Positions 7,548 to 15,948 of a stretch of DNA of 64,000 nt are shown in pieces. Made by a program: the position numbers and the translations under genes. Position 1 is the first letter of the stretch; every line of letters begins with the position of its first letter. The notes under the pieces were generated by a model that worked only from the letters and a program-made list of their open reading frames with translations, did no database searches and was not told the DNA's origin. The stretch spans positions 37,376 to 101,375 of the forward strand of contig NZ_NMZQ01000010.1 of NCBI RefSeq assembly GCF_010093125.1, given 5' to 3'. Origin of the DNA: Veillonella sp. R32 (GTDB lineage: Bacteria > Bacillota > Negativicutes > Veillonellales > Veillonellaceae).

Positions 7548-9290
7548 TTATTTATCAAGCTTTTTACTCAAATAAAATAATACACCCTCTTTCTCTAATC
7601 CTGATTTTCCTCCTCCCATTACTATAGTCCTTACTTTTAGCATATCCTCTTTTTGAGTTTTACCTTTATGGGCAGCAGGGTTCCTTATCTTACGAATAGA
7701 ATTAAAATTATTCTGTAACTCTTGTGCATTTGGCTTCCAATATACTTCATACCTATTATCCGAAATATATTTTTTTATTAAATTATTTAATGCGTCTCGT
7801 TCATCGCCCCGTTGAAATAATCCAAATACTTTTAAGACATCAATAAGTAATGTTTCCAATGCTTTTGCGTAAGCCATAACAATTTGAGAATAATCTACCT
7901 TATCTACCTCACCCCACATTTGATAGCTCAATTCACCAGAAGCAATAAATTCCAAAACTTTTTCGTTTTGTACTTCTGGATATCTCAATTGTACTTCTTT
8001 TAAACATGCATCATATCGAACCGGAAATTCTGCCTTCTGCTGTTCTAGCAAATCTTCTAATTGTTTATTAACCTCTTTAAGATTAGCAATTTCTTGATGT
8101 TGTTGTTCTACTTTTTTCTGTAATCTTTTTAACTCACTTACTATCAAGCTATAATTTTCTACAGTAGCATGAGGTAACTCATTCATAATAAGACGATTTT
8201 CTTCTGTTAATTTATCATAAAACTCCTCATATTGAGTTCCACATCCTAAAGCTAATTCATGAATTGAGTGAATCTCTTCCTCTATCCGCTCATTAAATTT
8301 TCCTTCAGTATTCAATACAGAAATGCCTAAATATAATTTAGCAATTTCTATTACCTCATCAAACAGTTTATTAAATAACGTTTTTTCTACACCAAAAGAA
8401 GCCACTAAAGTGGATGCATCAATAACCTTAGTAAAGATTTCTAAATATTGTTGCGCATTACTATTCAACTGCTGCATAAAAAGAATTACAAGCTCATAAT
8501 GTTTAAATAAACTATCACACGCTTTTTTTTGTAAATTAACCTGCTCTTCAGCCTCTTTAGCCTTTATATAAGCTTTTTCTATTTCTTTATCAGCAATAAC
8601 GCCAGCTACTGCTAATGCTGGAATTGTCACAATAGACCCTAAAACAATAGTCCCTCCCACAATTCCAAATCCACCTGCAGCTAAAGAACCTCCTCCAAAA
8701 GACGCTAATAAAGCATTTGTAAACGCAGATCCAGATAATGCACTCAAGGCCGTCCCCGTGCTTGCCGTCCCAAAAGCAGTCATCACCCCTGCCGCTACAC
8801 CACCAGTCAATACCCCCGTTCCTACACCTTTAGCTAAAGAAGCACTTGCCACCTCAATACTATTAAGCGAAGTTTGCGCATATAATTTATTAGTAGTATT
8901 TTTATTTTCTGTTCTGAAAGAATTTTCGTTCATTCCTTCATAATAAAGCGAATACTTTTCTGATGTTTTAACAACATTTAAAATGGACTTACAAGTTAAA
9001 TCATACTTCACAATTTCAACATTAATCTTTTTTTCATATTCTGCTTGTTTTTTCTGTATAATTTCTTTTTCTTCTTCTTGAAATTTTTTCACATTAATTT
9101 CAATTTGTTTTATTTCATCTATTTTTCTTTTTCCATCAACAGTTTTTTCATATACAACTTTAGAGCCACTAACAATTTTTTTACCTAACCACATACTACT
9201 TTTAGCCGCAATATATCCTGTAGCTAAAACTGTACCAGCAATAACCTGTCCAGCAAGCTCCCATCCACTTTCATTCTTTTCCTTATCCAC
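7548..9290 (-). CDS. 580-residue accessory protein: coiled coils, Gly/Ala hydrophobic segment, HEPN-like C-terminus
   Basis: The domains in order are: a short hydrophobic patch (about 13-30); a charged coiled coil (about 52-95); a long Gly/Ala/Ser/Thr hydrophobic segment (about 150-232) of the glycine-zipper kind, probably membrane-inserting; helices with a second coiled coil (about 385-422); and a helical C-terminal domain (about 455-560). The C-terminal domain has RNPAAH at Arg536-His541, matching the R-x4-H catalytic signature of HEPN ribonucleases. Translation starts at GTG (9290) behind GAGGAGG. HEPN domains are common in toxin-antitoxin and abortive-infection proteins, so a phage-defence effector is a reasonable inference. 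No exact family is recognised. Confidence 0.7.
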   Translation of the reverse strand: MDKEKNESGWELAGQVIAGTVLATGYIAAKSSMWLGKKIVSGSKVVYEKTVDGKRKIDEIKQIEINVKKFQEEEKEIIQKKQAEYEKKINVEIVKYDLTCKSILNVVKTSEKYSLYYEGMNENSFRTENKNTTNKLYAQTSLNSIEVASASLAKGVGTGVLTGGVAAGVMTAFGTASTGTALSALSGSAFTNALLASFGGGSLAAGGFGIVGGTIVLGSIVTIPALAVAGVIADKEIEKAYIKAKEAEEQVNLQKKACDSLFKHYELVILFMQQLNSNAQQYLEIFTKVIDASTLVASFGVEKTLFNKLFDEVIEIAKLYLGISVLNTEGKFNERIEEEIHSIHELALGCGTQYEEFYDKLTEENRLIMNELPHATVENYSLIVSELKRLQKKVEQQHQEIANLKEVNKQLEDLLEQQKAEFPVRYDACLKEVQLRYPEVQNEKVLEFIASGELSYQMWGEVDKVDYSQIVMAYAKALETLLIDVLKVFGLFQRGDERDALNNLIKKYISDNRYEVYWKPNAQELQNNFNSIRKIRNPAAHKGKTQKEDMLKVRTIVMGGGKSGLEKEGVLFYLSKKLDK

Positions 9291-9648
9291 ACTATACCTC
9301 CTCTATATCCCCATATTATCTATATTAATTCTCTATCTTATATAAAATCCCTTTCAATTACATAAAACTTCCACAAATCATTCCTTATAAAACATAAATT
9401 TACAACACAATACAACCTTTTCCACAAGCAAATCCTAATTTATTCTTATTCCGATAAATTCCCCCTATATCAAACATAATAAATAGTATTGCCCTTCATC
9501 AATTTATCCAGGATAAACATAAGCCAAATAATAAATTTAGCTAACATACTTCAATTAAATTTATTTTAAATAACGCAATCTCATATATCCATAGTTAAAA
9601 CGCAACAGATAGCATTCTTTTTCTAAGATTATTCCTAACTAATCATTA
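9291..9648. other. AT-rich intergenic region in the accessory block
   Basis: About 360 very AT-rich bases separate the tail-anchored protein gene from the 580-residue gene. I see weak promoter-like hexamers on the minus strand but nothing I can place firmly, and no hairpin, RNA gene or small ORF. Confidence 0.4.
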
Positions 9649-10470
9649 TTAGCAAAACAAATAATAAAATATAATAAGACTAGCAATAATCATAAAACTC
9701 CATTTCAGCGGAGAACCATCTATATTATCATCACTCTGAGGTTCTTGAATAAAATCTTCACAATTACTTTTAGTAAATTGAATTTTATTTTTAATGTTGC
9801 CTTCTTCCTTCTGCTTTTTATGAATATTTTGAACTACTTGATTATCTTTATCAGCTGAGTCTTGCTTCTGACAAAGAAACTCGTCAAGCTGGTGAGTAAA
9901 TATATTAATTTTAGTATCAATATGTTGTAATAATGTCGTATAATTAACATTAAAATATTCATTCAGTTCACTAGATAATACGGTCATAATTTCAACACCT
10001 TTATGCTGCGCACTAGCTTCATAAAGCCCTTCAGATGTAAAATCATAATCATTAGGTAAATCATACTTTGAACCATGAATTGAATGCCAATATCTATCTT
10101 TTATCGGTTGAGAAACATGCACATTCAAATGGGCTAATATAGCATATCCACAATGGCGTGTTATAATCCCTTGCTCCTTTGTCAATTTTTTTCTATGATG
10201 TGGAATTACCGTCGAAGTAGTGTATCCTAATAAATAGGCGTCTATACTTAGTGCATAAGCTTCTAGTAAATATAATAATTTTCCAATTGATTTATATACA
10301 TCTACGATATAAGGGTGACGAACAGTATCATATATTTTTATAGATATTTTAAGACTTTCATACTCAATTAGTAACGCTTCATAAATTTTCCCTCTCCGTT
10401 TTAACTCTTTTGCCTTAAATAACTGTTCATCAAGAATTTGCTGAAATTGAAGTACCTCTTCATTTGTCAT
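9649..10470 (-). CDS. Tail-anchored helical protein of unknown function
   Basis: The N-terminal part (about residues 1-90) looks like two or three TPR-type helical hairpins (EALLIEYESLKISIKIYD, LYLLEAYALSIDAYLLGY). The middle includes a His-rich stretch (HHRKKLTKEQGIITRHCGYAILAH). A charged, flexible region follows, and the last 18 residues (WSFMIIASLIIFYYLFC) form a single C-terminal membrane anchor. The start is set at the ATG at 10470 behind AGGGG; an ATG two codons earlier abuts that site. The very low GC content matches the neighbouring PLD/OB/HEPN genes, so it probably arrived with them. No family is recognised. Confidence 0.65.
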   Translation of the reverse strand: MTNEEVLQFQQILDEQLFKAKELKRRGKIYEALLIEYESLKISIKIYDTVRHPYIVDVYKSIGKLLYLLEAYALSIDAYLLGYTTSTVIPHHRKKLTKEQGIITRHCGYAILAHLNVHVSQPIKDRYWHSIHGSKYDLPNDYDFTSEGLYEASAQHKGVEIMTVLSSELNEYFNVNYTTLLQHIDTKINIFTHQLDEFLCQKQDSADKDNQVVQNIHKKQKEEGNIKNKIQFTKSNCEDFIQEPQSDDNIDGSPLKWSFMIIASLIIFYYLFC

Positions 10471-10830
10471 AAGCATCCCCTAATTTTAATCAAAAATTCA
10501 TTTATCTTTATTTTATCAAAAAAAAGATAAAAAAGGAATTAAATTCCTTCTAGTCCCTAATTAGTCTTATTAAGCAATAAATCTATTAATATTATTTTAT
10601 TATTTTCATACTTAATTCACAAAACAACTATTAAATCAAAGCCTTTACACTTTTAATCTTAACGTTACAATTACGCCCACTTAACTAATCCATTAACACA
10701 ATCCATTTATGATTTTAAGGCATCAATACTAACTTTAGTTAAATTTCTACAAAAACACATATTATTCCTTCTTTTATGCAAAAAGTTTTCATTAAATAAA
10801 TACCCTCTTAATTAAAATACAGTTGCACAT

Positions 10831-10893
10831 AAAAAGACCTATGAAACTGTAAGCACATACACTTATGATACTTATAGTTTCACAGGTCTTTTT
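10831..10893. terminator. Long hairpin terminator of the alpha/beta hydrolase gene
   Basis: A 23-bp stem (10831-10853 with 10871-10893, two mismatches) starts with five A and ends with five T, so it can act on both strands. It lies downstream of the minus-strand hydrolase gene. Confidence 0.8.
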
Positions 10894-10894
10894 G

Positions 10895-10937
10895 TTTTTT
10901 TTATTTTTGTTTTTTTATTTTTGTTTTTTTATTTTTT
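10895..10937. repeat. Three tandem copies of a 14-nt T-rich unit
   Basis: The unit TTTTTTTATTTTTG is repeated three times (the last without its G), directly beside the long hairpin. It is probably a slippage-prone simple repeat that may differ between strains. Confidence 0.85.
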
Positions 10938-10951
10938 AATTACAATCTTGT

Positions 10952-11881
10952 TTACTGCCAATAACTATTAACCAATTCATATAGCCACTGTTTCAATCGT
11001 TCCCACCAAGAAGACGTCTGATTATTAGCAACTACCTCCTGGCCCCTTGCAACGTCTGAATTTATAATAAATTTAGTCACCAAATCTGCTACTGCGGGCA
11101 TATTCTGGGTAAATTCATGATCATAGCCATCAAGAATTTCTAATTCCACATTATCATACATATTAGCAAATTCCTTACTGTAACGAGTAGGCACCATTTC
11201 ATCTTGACTACCATGAATAATTTTTACAGGCCCAGTATATTGCTTGGCAGTTTCATAAATGGGTAAGTTATACGCAGTTTTAAAATAATTTCGTCCGACT
11301 CGCAAACCGCTAGGTAATTCAATATACTCTGGCATAGTATCAACATTAAATTGAATCCCAAATGTACCACTCCCTAACGCCCCATCTTTAATATTACTAG
11401 CCGGCGCTAATAACACTAAACTTTGAATCGCTGTTTTACCTTCTTCTTTACTTAATTCACCCGCCAACATACTAGCCACTACCCCACCTTGTGAATGGCC
11501 TACCAAAAAAATCTTTGTAACCGCAGGCAACTGCTTTACATAGGTATATACTTGCTTTGCATCCTCAATTTCATTAGGCACTGTCATATCTTGGAAACGA
11601 CCGTCACTCTCACCGTGTCCATTAAAATCAAAGCAAACAGAGGCAATTCCATTAGCCTCTAACTCATTAGCAATGAGCTCTAATAATTTGTAATCTTTGC
11701 TCGCAGAAAATCCATGCATAAGAATAACCATAGGATAACTATCTTTATTATCTGGAGTCTGTATAATAGCTGCAAGCTGACCATGGTCTCCAGCCAAAGT
11801 GGTGTGAACTGTTTTTGCTTGAGCCCCTAATGGAACTATAAGGCAACACGCCATTAATATAATTCTAAAAATATATTTCAT
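10952..11881 (-). CDS. Secreted alpha/beta hydrolase
   Basis: A signal peptide (MKYIFRIILMACCLIVPLGAQA) sends this serine hydrolase across the membrane. The fold is clear from HGFSASKDY (oxyanion loop), the nucleophile elbow GHSQGG near residue 130, the acid in HGSQDEMVP, and the catalytic His in DGYDHEF. The layout resembles feruloyl- or cinnamoyl-esterase-like and dienelactone-type hydrolases. The C-terminal tail (WWERLKQWLYELVNSYW) is amphipathic and Trp-rich, which is unusual and may touch the membrane. The substrate is unknown; an ester or peptidase-like role cannot be told apart here. It stands alone between two terminators. Confidence 0.87.
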   Translation of the reverse strand: MKYIFRIILMACCLIVPLGAQAKTVHTTLAGDHGQLAAIIQTPDNKDSYPMVILMHGFSASKDYKLLELIANELEANGIASVCFDFNGHGESDGRFQDMTVPNEIEDAKQVYTYVKQLPAVTKIFLVGHSQGGVVASMLAGELSKEEGKTAIQSLVLLAPASNIKDGALGSGTFGIQFNVDTMPEYIELPSGLRVGRNYFKTAYNLPIYETAKQYTGPVKIIHGSQDEMVPTRYSKEFANMYDNVELEILDGYDHEFTQNMPAVADLVTKFIINSDVARGQEVVANNQTSSWWERLKQWLYELVNSYWQ

Positions 11882-11995
11882 ATACTATATTGCTCACCCT
11901 CATTATAAACATACAATTAAATCGATATGTTTATGATACTACAAAGAAATAAAATGTAAATGAGAAAAGCACGTAACCTAAACTATGTACAAAAA

Positions 11996-12030
11996 GCTGT
12001 AGTAAGTACTATAATTACACTTACTACAGC
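11996..12030. terminator. Terminator after the lacI-family gene
   Basis: A 12-bp perfect stem (11996-12007 with 12019-12030) is flanked by AAAAA on the left and TTTTTT on the right. On the minus strand it closes the LacI-family gene 21 bases past its stop. Confidence 0.85.
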
Positions 12031-12050
12031 CATTTTTTGACAAACATTTA

Positions 12051-13073
12051 TCATTTTAATGCTTTTACACTATTACCTTCTTGAAGTTCCGTAGGAAATA
12101 CAAATCGTTCAATCACATCGGGGAATTCTTTAGGTGTCAATAATCGCTCTACTGCTTTTACCCCAATTTCATATAAAGGAATTTTCATAGTAGTCAAAAT
12201 AGGCGATGAATATTGACTATTGGGCAAGCCACCGATACCCACTACAGAAATATCTTCAGGCACCCGTAATCCATAATCTTTAACTGCACGCATCACACTT
12301 AACGCAACATTATCATTATCACAAAATATCGCTGTAAATGAAGGCTTCTCTTCAAGAACAGAACTTACTACCTCATACGCCCCTGACCACGTATTATCTG
12401 TATGGATAATTAAATCCTCATTAACTAAAAGATTATATTTTGCTAATGCTTTTTTATATCCTTTCAAACGTTCTTGTACAGTACACACATTATCTGGCCC
12501 ACCTACATATAGTACAGAACGATGACCTAACTCTAATAAATGCTCTGCCATTTTTTCTGCAGTTGCTGCATTGTCAATCATAACAGAGTCAATATCAATC
12601 CCTTGTGGAGCCAGTGCAATAATTCGTAAATCTCGAGATTTATATTTTTCAATTTCTTCAGCTAATGTTTTACGATATTGTGCTGTATTAAACCCGCCCC
12701 CACCTAAAATTAAACCACGAATTCGATATTGATTAAACAACTCATGATAACGCATCTCATCATCTGTTTTACGCCCTGTATTACATACAAAGGATAATAC
12801 ACCTCGATTAATGGCGGCCTCTGTAATTCCTCTCGCCATTTCACCATAATAAGCATCCGATAAATCGCGAGCAATAAACGCAATCACATTCGTGTATGAT
12901 TGCCGTAATGTTTGAGCAGAAATATTAGGCTTATAATCTAGCTTCTTTATTGCTTTTTCAACTTTTTTCCGAGTCTTTTCTGAAACAGCATGGCTTGAAT
13001 TATTAATGACACGCGAAACCGTCGTAATAGACACACCTGCTTCTTTAGCGACATCTTCGATAGAATAAGCCAT
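12051..13073 (-). CDS. LacI-family transcriptional regulator
   Basis: This 340-residue repressor has the N-terminal LacI helix-turn-helix (YSIEDVAKEAGVSITTVSRVINN, residues 3-25) and hinge helix, then a periplasmic-binding-like effector domain (VMIDNAATAEKMAEHLLELGHRSVLYVGG; AIFCDNDNVALSVMRAVKDYGLRVPEDISVVG). The ATG is preceded by GAGGT. It follows the Nramp-like transporter and DapA-family lyase genes on the same strand. Two LacI-type operator palindromes lie upstream of the lyase gene, so local control of these genes is the best inference. The effector is probably the lyase substrate or a related metabolite. Confidence 0.93.
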   Translation of the reverse strand: MAYSIEDVAKEAGVSITTVSRVINNSSHAVSEKTRKKVEKAIKKLDYKPNISAQTLRQSYTNVIAFIARDLSDAYYGEMARGITEAAINRGVLSFVCNTGRKTDDEMRYHELFNQYRIRGLILGGGGFNTAQYRKTLAEEIEKYKSRDLRIIALAPQGIDIDSVMIDNAATAEKMAEHLLELGHRSVLYVGGPDNVCTVQERLKGYKKALAKYNLLVNEDLIIHTDNTWSGAYEVVSSVLEEKPSFTAIFCDNDNVALSVMRAVKDYGLRVPEDISVVGIGGLPNSQYSSPILTTMKIPLYEIGVKAVERLLTPKEFPDVIERFVFPTELQEGNSVKALK

Positions 13074-13097
13074 AATTTACCTCAATTCTGTAATAGC

Positions 13098-13127
13098 ATA
13101 AAATACACTCCTAGGAGTGTATTTTAT
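13098..13127. promoter_or_regulatory. 30-bp perfect palindrome upstream of the lacI-family gene
   Basis: Arms 13098-13112 and 13113-13127 are perfectly complementary, with core ACACTCCTAGGAGTGT and A/T-rich ends. It lies between the Nramp-like gene and the lacI-family start. It could be a short bidirectional terminator or an operator; the lack of a loop and the AT flanks leave both open. Confidence 0.65.
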
Positions 13128-13201
13128 TGGAATTCTGCTAAAAAATAACAAAGTTTTTAATAGCAACTATATATAATTATTATAACTCAGAGTAAAAAAA
13201 A

Positions 13202-14446
13202 TTAAAACATCTTTGCTATAGCAAATCCTGTAATCACTAAAACAAAGAGATAACTAATTAACATTGCAAACTGTAACATCCTAGGTGTTCCATACCCTTC
13301 ATTAACATCTTTTCTAAAAATCATGAGTGTAATAAAGAATCCTGCAAAAGGAGTTGCAATGGCAGTAGCAACATTAGCAATAAAAATTAATTGTGTTGGT
13401 GAGCCATCATACAAAAAACAAATTACAGTAGCAATAACAATACATACAAAACAGCCCCATTTGATAGGTTTACTCTCTAATCCAACAGCTTTATCAAAAC
13501 CTGCATTCAATAATACCATGCCACGCTGTGTATTACCAAGCAACGAGGAAAAGCCAGCCCCTAATAAAGCTACCCCCATCATATATTTAGCCGCATCACC
13601 CATAAATGGTGATAACAACTCAGCTAATTGTGCTGGTTGTTTAATCGTTAAACCTTGAGGATGTAATACAATGGCACCTACTAATACAATAGCTCCAGAA
13701 ATTAAAATAACACTTACTACATGCACCACCGAATCAGCTAACATCGTACCATTAAATAGATCTTCTTTTTTCCATTTCTTTTCAAGACCTAAATACGTCC
13801 CATACACCCCCGCCGTTACAGATGCATTTGTACTAATATAACCTAAAGCTGTAGCTAAACTACCAGTAGCTATTGTCCAATGAGATAAACCATAACCGAA
13901 TTCTCCCCAGTCAGGCCCACCTACAGCTCCTAAAGTTGCAAAGAAGGCAACAATCATAGCTAAAATACAAATTAAAATACCTTTTTCTACTTTACTATAT
14001 ACACCTTTAGAAAAATAACAGTACATTAAAACCGCTAGCATGATTAAAGCGCCTAACTTCCAATTTATATTAAAAATTAACTGCATGCCCGCACCCGTAC
14101 CGGTAATATTGCCAAGGGTAAAGAAAAAACAAGATAAAAATGTCGCTACACCAGCCACAATAGCAGCCCATTTACCATAATAATGTCGAATCGCATGAAT
14201 AATGGGCATACCCGTTAACATACCAATACGGTACGACGTAATCATAAATGCAATCCCCATAAACATAATTGGTAAAATTAGCCAGACCATACTATATCCA
14301 TAATTAGCACCTAACATAGCCGACATAGTTATATTCCCAGGCCCAATAACAACACCCGTTAAAATAATCCCAGGTCCTACTTTTTTCAATAATTCTAAAA
14401 AGCTTAACTTCCTAACTTCTTTTCCATCAACTATTATATTAGCCAT
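13202..14446 (-). CDS. Nramp-family-related transporter with non-canonical metal site
   Basis: A cytoplasmic-membrane protein of about 414 residues with 11 or so hydrophobic segments. It matches the Nramp fold (KKVGPGIILTGVVIGPGN in segment 1; ALLGAGFSSLLGNTQRG late in the protein). In true Mn/Fe Nramp transporters segment 1 has DPGN and segment 6 has MPH; here the first reads GPGN and the second region reads GYISTNASVTAGVYG. The metal-binding Asp and Met are therefore missing, and a substrate other than divalent transition metal is likely. The start is set by GGAG before the ATG at 14446. It lies between a DapA-family lyase and a LacI regulator, so an organic substrate is plausible but inferred. 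Confidence 0.85.
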   Translation of the reverse strand: MANIIVDGKEVRKLSFLELLKKVGPGIILTGVVIGPGNITMSAMLGANYGYSMVWLILPIMFMGIAFMITSYRIGMLTGMPIIHAIRHYYGKWAAIVAGVATFLSCFFFTLGNITGTGAGMQLIFNINWKLGALIMLAVLMYCYFSKGVYSKVEKGILICILAMIVAFFATLGAVGGPDWGEFGYGLSHWTIATGSLATALGYISTNASVTAGVYGTYLGLEKKWKKEDLFNGTMLADSVVHVVSVILISGAIVLVGAIVLHPQGLTIKQPAQLAELLSPFMGDAAKYMMGVALLGAGFSSLLGNTQRGMVLLNAGFDKAVGLESKPIKWGCFVCIVIATVICFLYDGSPTQLIFIANVATAIATPFAGFFITLMIFRKDVNEGYGTPRMLQFAMLISYLFVLVITGFAIAKMF

Positions 14447-14492
14447 ATTATTTCTCCATATTTTAATGAGAATATTCACCATATGGACTTAT

Positions 14493-14533
14493 AAAAAATA
14501 GAGGAGATAGACTTTATTTAGTTATCTCCTCTA
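14493..14533 (-). terminator. Terminator or attenuator between lyase and transporter genes
   Basis: An 11-bp perfect stem (14499-14509 with 14523-14533) is followed on the minus strand by six T (14493-14498). It sits between the DapA-family gene and the transporter gene, so it could lower expression of the transporter relative to the lyase. Confidence 0.7.
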
Positions 14534-14604
14534 ACATTTCTTACTTATTTACTAATATACTATAAAATTATGAAAGTCGCTTGGTGAATATTTCTATTTC
14601 GGTA

Positions 14605-15549
14605 TTATACTAAATCAACAGTTTTTACATTACCAAGTCTAATCGCTTCAGTTACACTATCTTTTTCAGCTTGAGACAATGGAACTAGTGGTTTACGCAT
14701 TAATGGAGAGCTAAATACTTTACGTTGATATAAAGCTTCTTTCATACGAGCATGTGCTTCACCAGTAGGTTCGCCAGTACCATAAATAGCCGCTGACATA
14801 CGTTGAACTGGTTCATTGGCTTCGCGAATTTCAGCCAAATTACCTTCAAGTACTTTTTGATACATATTATTAATAGCTTCTGGAACGCAACCACAGAAAC
14901 CAATCAATGCGCCATCCATACCTGGGTTTAATAAAGAAGTACAAATATATTCATCATGACAAGTCCATAACATTACATGAGGTGCTTTTTCACGTAAGAT
15001 TCGAATGTCGCGTTCATAAAGCGCTTCATCACGAGTACCCATTTTAATAGCTTTAACATTAGGGATTTTGCACATTTCTAATAATGTCTGTACAGGATAG
15101 AAACCTTTAGAGTTAGCAGGATATAAGTGAATGACGATACCAATATCAATGGCATCAGCCACGTCTTTAATAAATTGGATGGCAGATTCTTGTTTCATGC
15201 TAAAACGTAGCCATACATGTGGTGGCATCAATAAAATACCATCAGCACCAGCTTCTTGAGCTGCTTTAGCATCTTCGATAGCGTCGATAGTACCTTCTGC
15301 ACTAACACCAGAAATAACACGAACACGACCTTTTGCTTGATCTGCAACGATTTTAGTAATGCGAGCACGTTCTTCACGAGTGAAACCACCTATTTCGCCA
15401 GTATGGCCATTCGTTACTAAACCAGTAATATGTTCATGAGAAATTAACCATTCTACATAATTCCGAAGTTCTTTCTCATTAATAGAGTAATCATCATTAA
15501 GAGGAATCATAATTGCAGGATTTAAGCCTTTCCAGTTGTCATTTAACAT
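14605..15549 (-). CDS. DapA-family (dihydrodipicolinate synthase/N-acetylneuraminate lyase-like) aldolase
   Basis: A 314-residue (beta/alpha)8 class I aldolase. The substrate-loop motif reads GHTGEIGGFTREER (near residue 48), the conserved Tyr is in HLYPANSKG, and the Schiff-base Lys is in NVKAIKMGT near residue 168. Family members condense or cleave pyruvate-type adducts. The Tyr loop and the Gly-His-Thr-Gly motif differ from standard DapA, and the setting (LacI regulator, unusual transporter) points to catabolism of a sugar acid or hydroxy acid rather than lysine synthesis. A promoter overlapping a LacI-type operator lies just upstream. Substrate is unknown. Confidence 0.88.
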   Translation of the reverse strand: MLNDNWKGLNPAIMIPLNDDYSINEKELRNYVEWLISHEHITGLVTNGHTGEIGGFTREERARITKIVADQAKGRVRVISGVSAEGTIDAIEDAKAAQEAGADGILLMPPHVWLRFSMKQESAIQFIKDVADAIDIGIVIHLYPANSKGFYPVQTLLEMCKIPNVKAIKMGTRDEALYERDIRILREKAPHVMLWTCHDEYICTSLLNPGMDGALIGFCGCVPEAINNMYQKVLEGNLAEIREANEPVQRMSAAIYGTGEPTGEAHARMKEALYQRKVFSSPLMRKPLVPLSQAEKDSVTEAIRLGNVKTVDLV

Positions 15550-15632
15550 AGTTTACACGTCCTTTTCTTTTTTATGAAAACAATTTCTACTTACTATTAC
15601 TACTTAAAACCGGTTTTTAATACTCGTGTTAC

Positions 15633-15646
15633 GGAAATCGTTTTCC
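15633..15646. promoter_or_regulatory. LacI-type operator in the lyase leader
   Basis: The site GGAAATCGTTTTCC is a near-perfect palindrome with the central CG typical of LacI-family operators. It lies about 10-20 bases downstream of the predicted lyase transcription start, where bound repressor would block transcription. Confidence 0.75.
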
Positions 15647-15661
15647 ATAACCCTTGACTAC

Positions 15662-15690
15662 AAGATACACCATTTAGCAATACATGTCAA
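15662..15690 (-). promoter_or_regulatory. Promoter of the DapA-family gene
   Basis: On the minus strand a consensus TTGACA (15685-15690) is followed after 17 bases by TATCTT (15662-15667). The gene starts at 15549. Confidence 0.75.
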
Positions 15691-15775
15691 TCATCTTTAT
15701 TATGCTTTATAGTTATATTCAAAACATTTTTATTTTATTTTTTCACTTTATTATCTTATCAACCCTCGGTATCAT

Positions 15776-15789
15776 GGAAAACGTTGTCC
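15776..15789. promoter_or_regulatory. Second LacI-type operator, upstream of lyase and porin
   Basis: GGAAAACGTTGTCC shares ATGGAAAACG with the reverse complement of the first site. The two centres are 143 bases apart. It lies between the lyase promoter and the divergent porin gene, so it could support looping, control the porin, or both. Confidence 0.65.
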
Positions 15790-15948
15790 TTTTACTTTTA
15801 GTAATAATTCTCTAAAAAATTTATAATATTCATTCTTTTATTTTCATAATCACTAATTAATGATATACTCCAACTAGAACTACTTACTGTTACTACCCAC
15901 TAACTAACACTTACATTTAGTGCTTATATTAAAAGGGAGTAACCTACT

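Larger units (their letters stand above)
10471..10951. other. Intergenic region at the right edge of the accessory block
   Basis: About 480 AT-rich bases. They hold the long hairpin at 10831-10893 and the T-rich tandem repeat at 10895-10937, both listed separately, plus a small hairpin near 10535-10551. No ORF with a ribosome binding site is seen. Confidence 0.5.

Noticed and set aside
5100..10951. Prophage or integrative element
   Set aside because: No integrase, transposase, phage structural gene, tRNA target or flanking direct repeat was seen around the accessory block.
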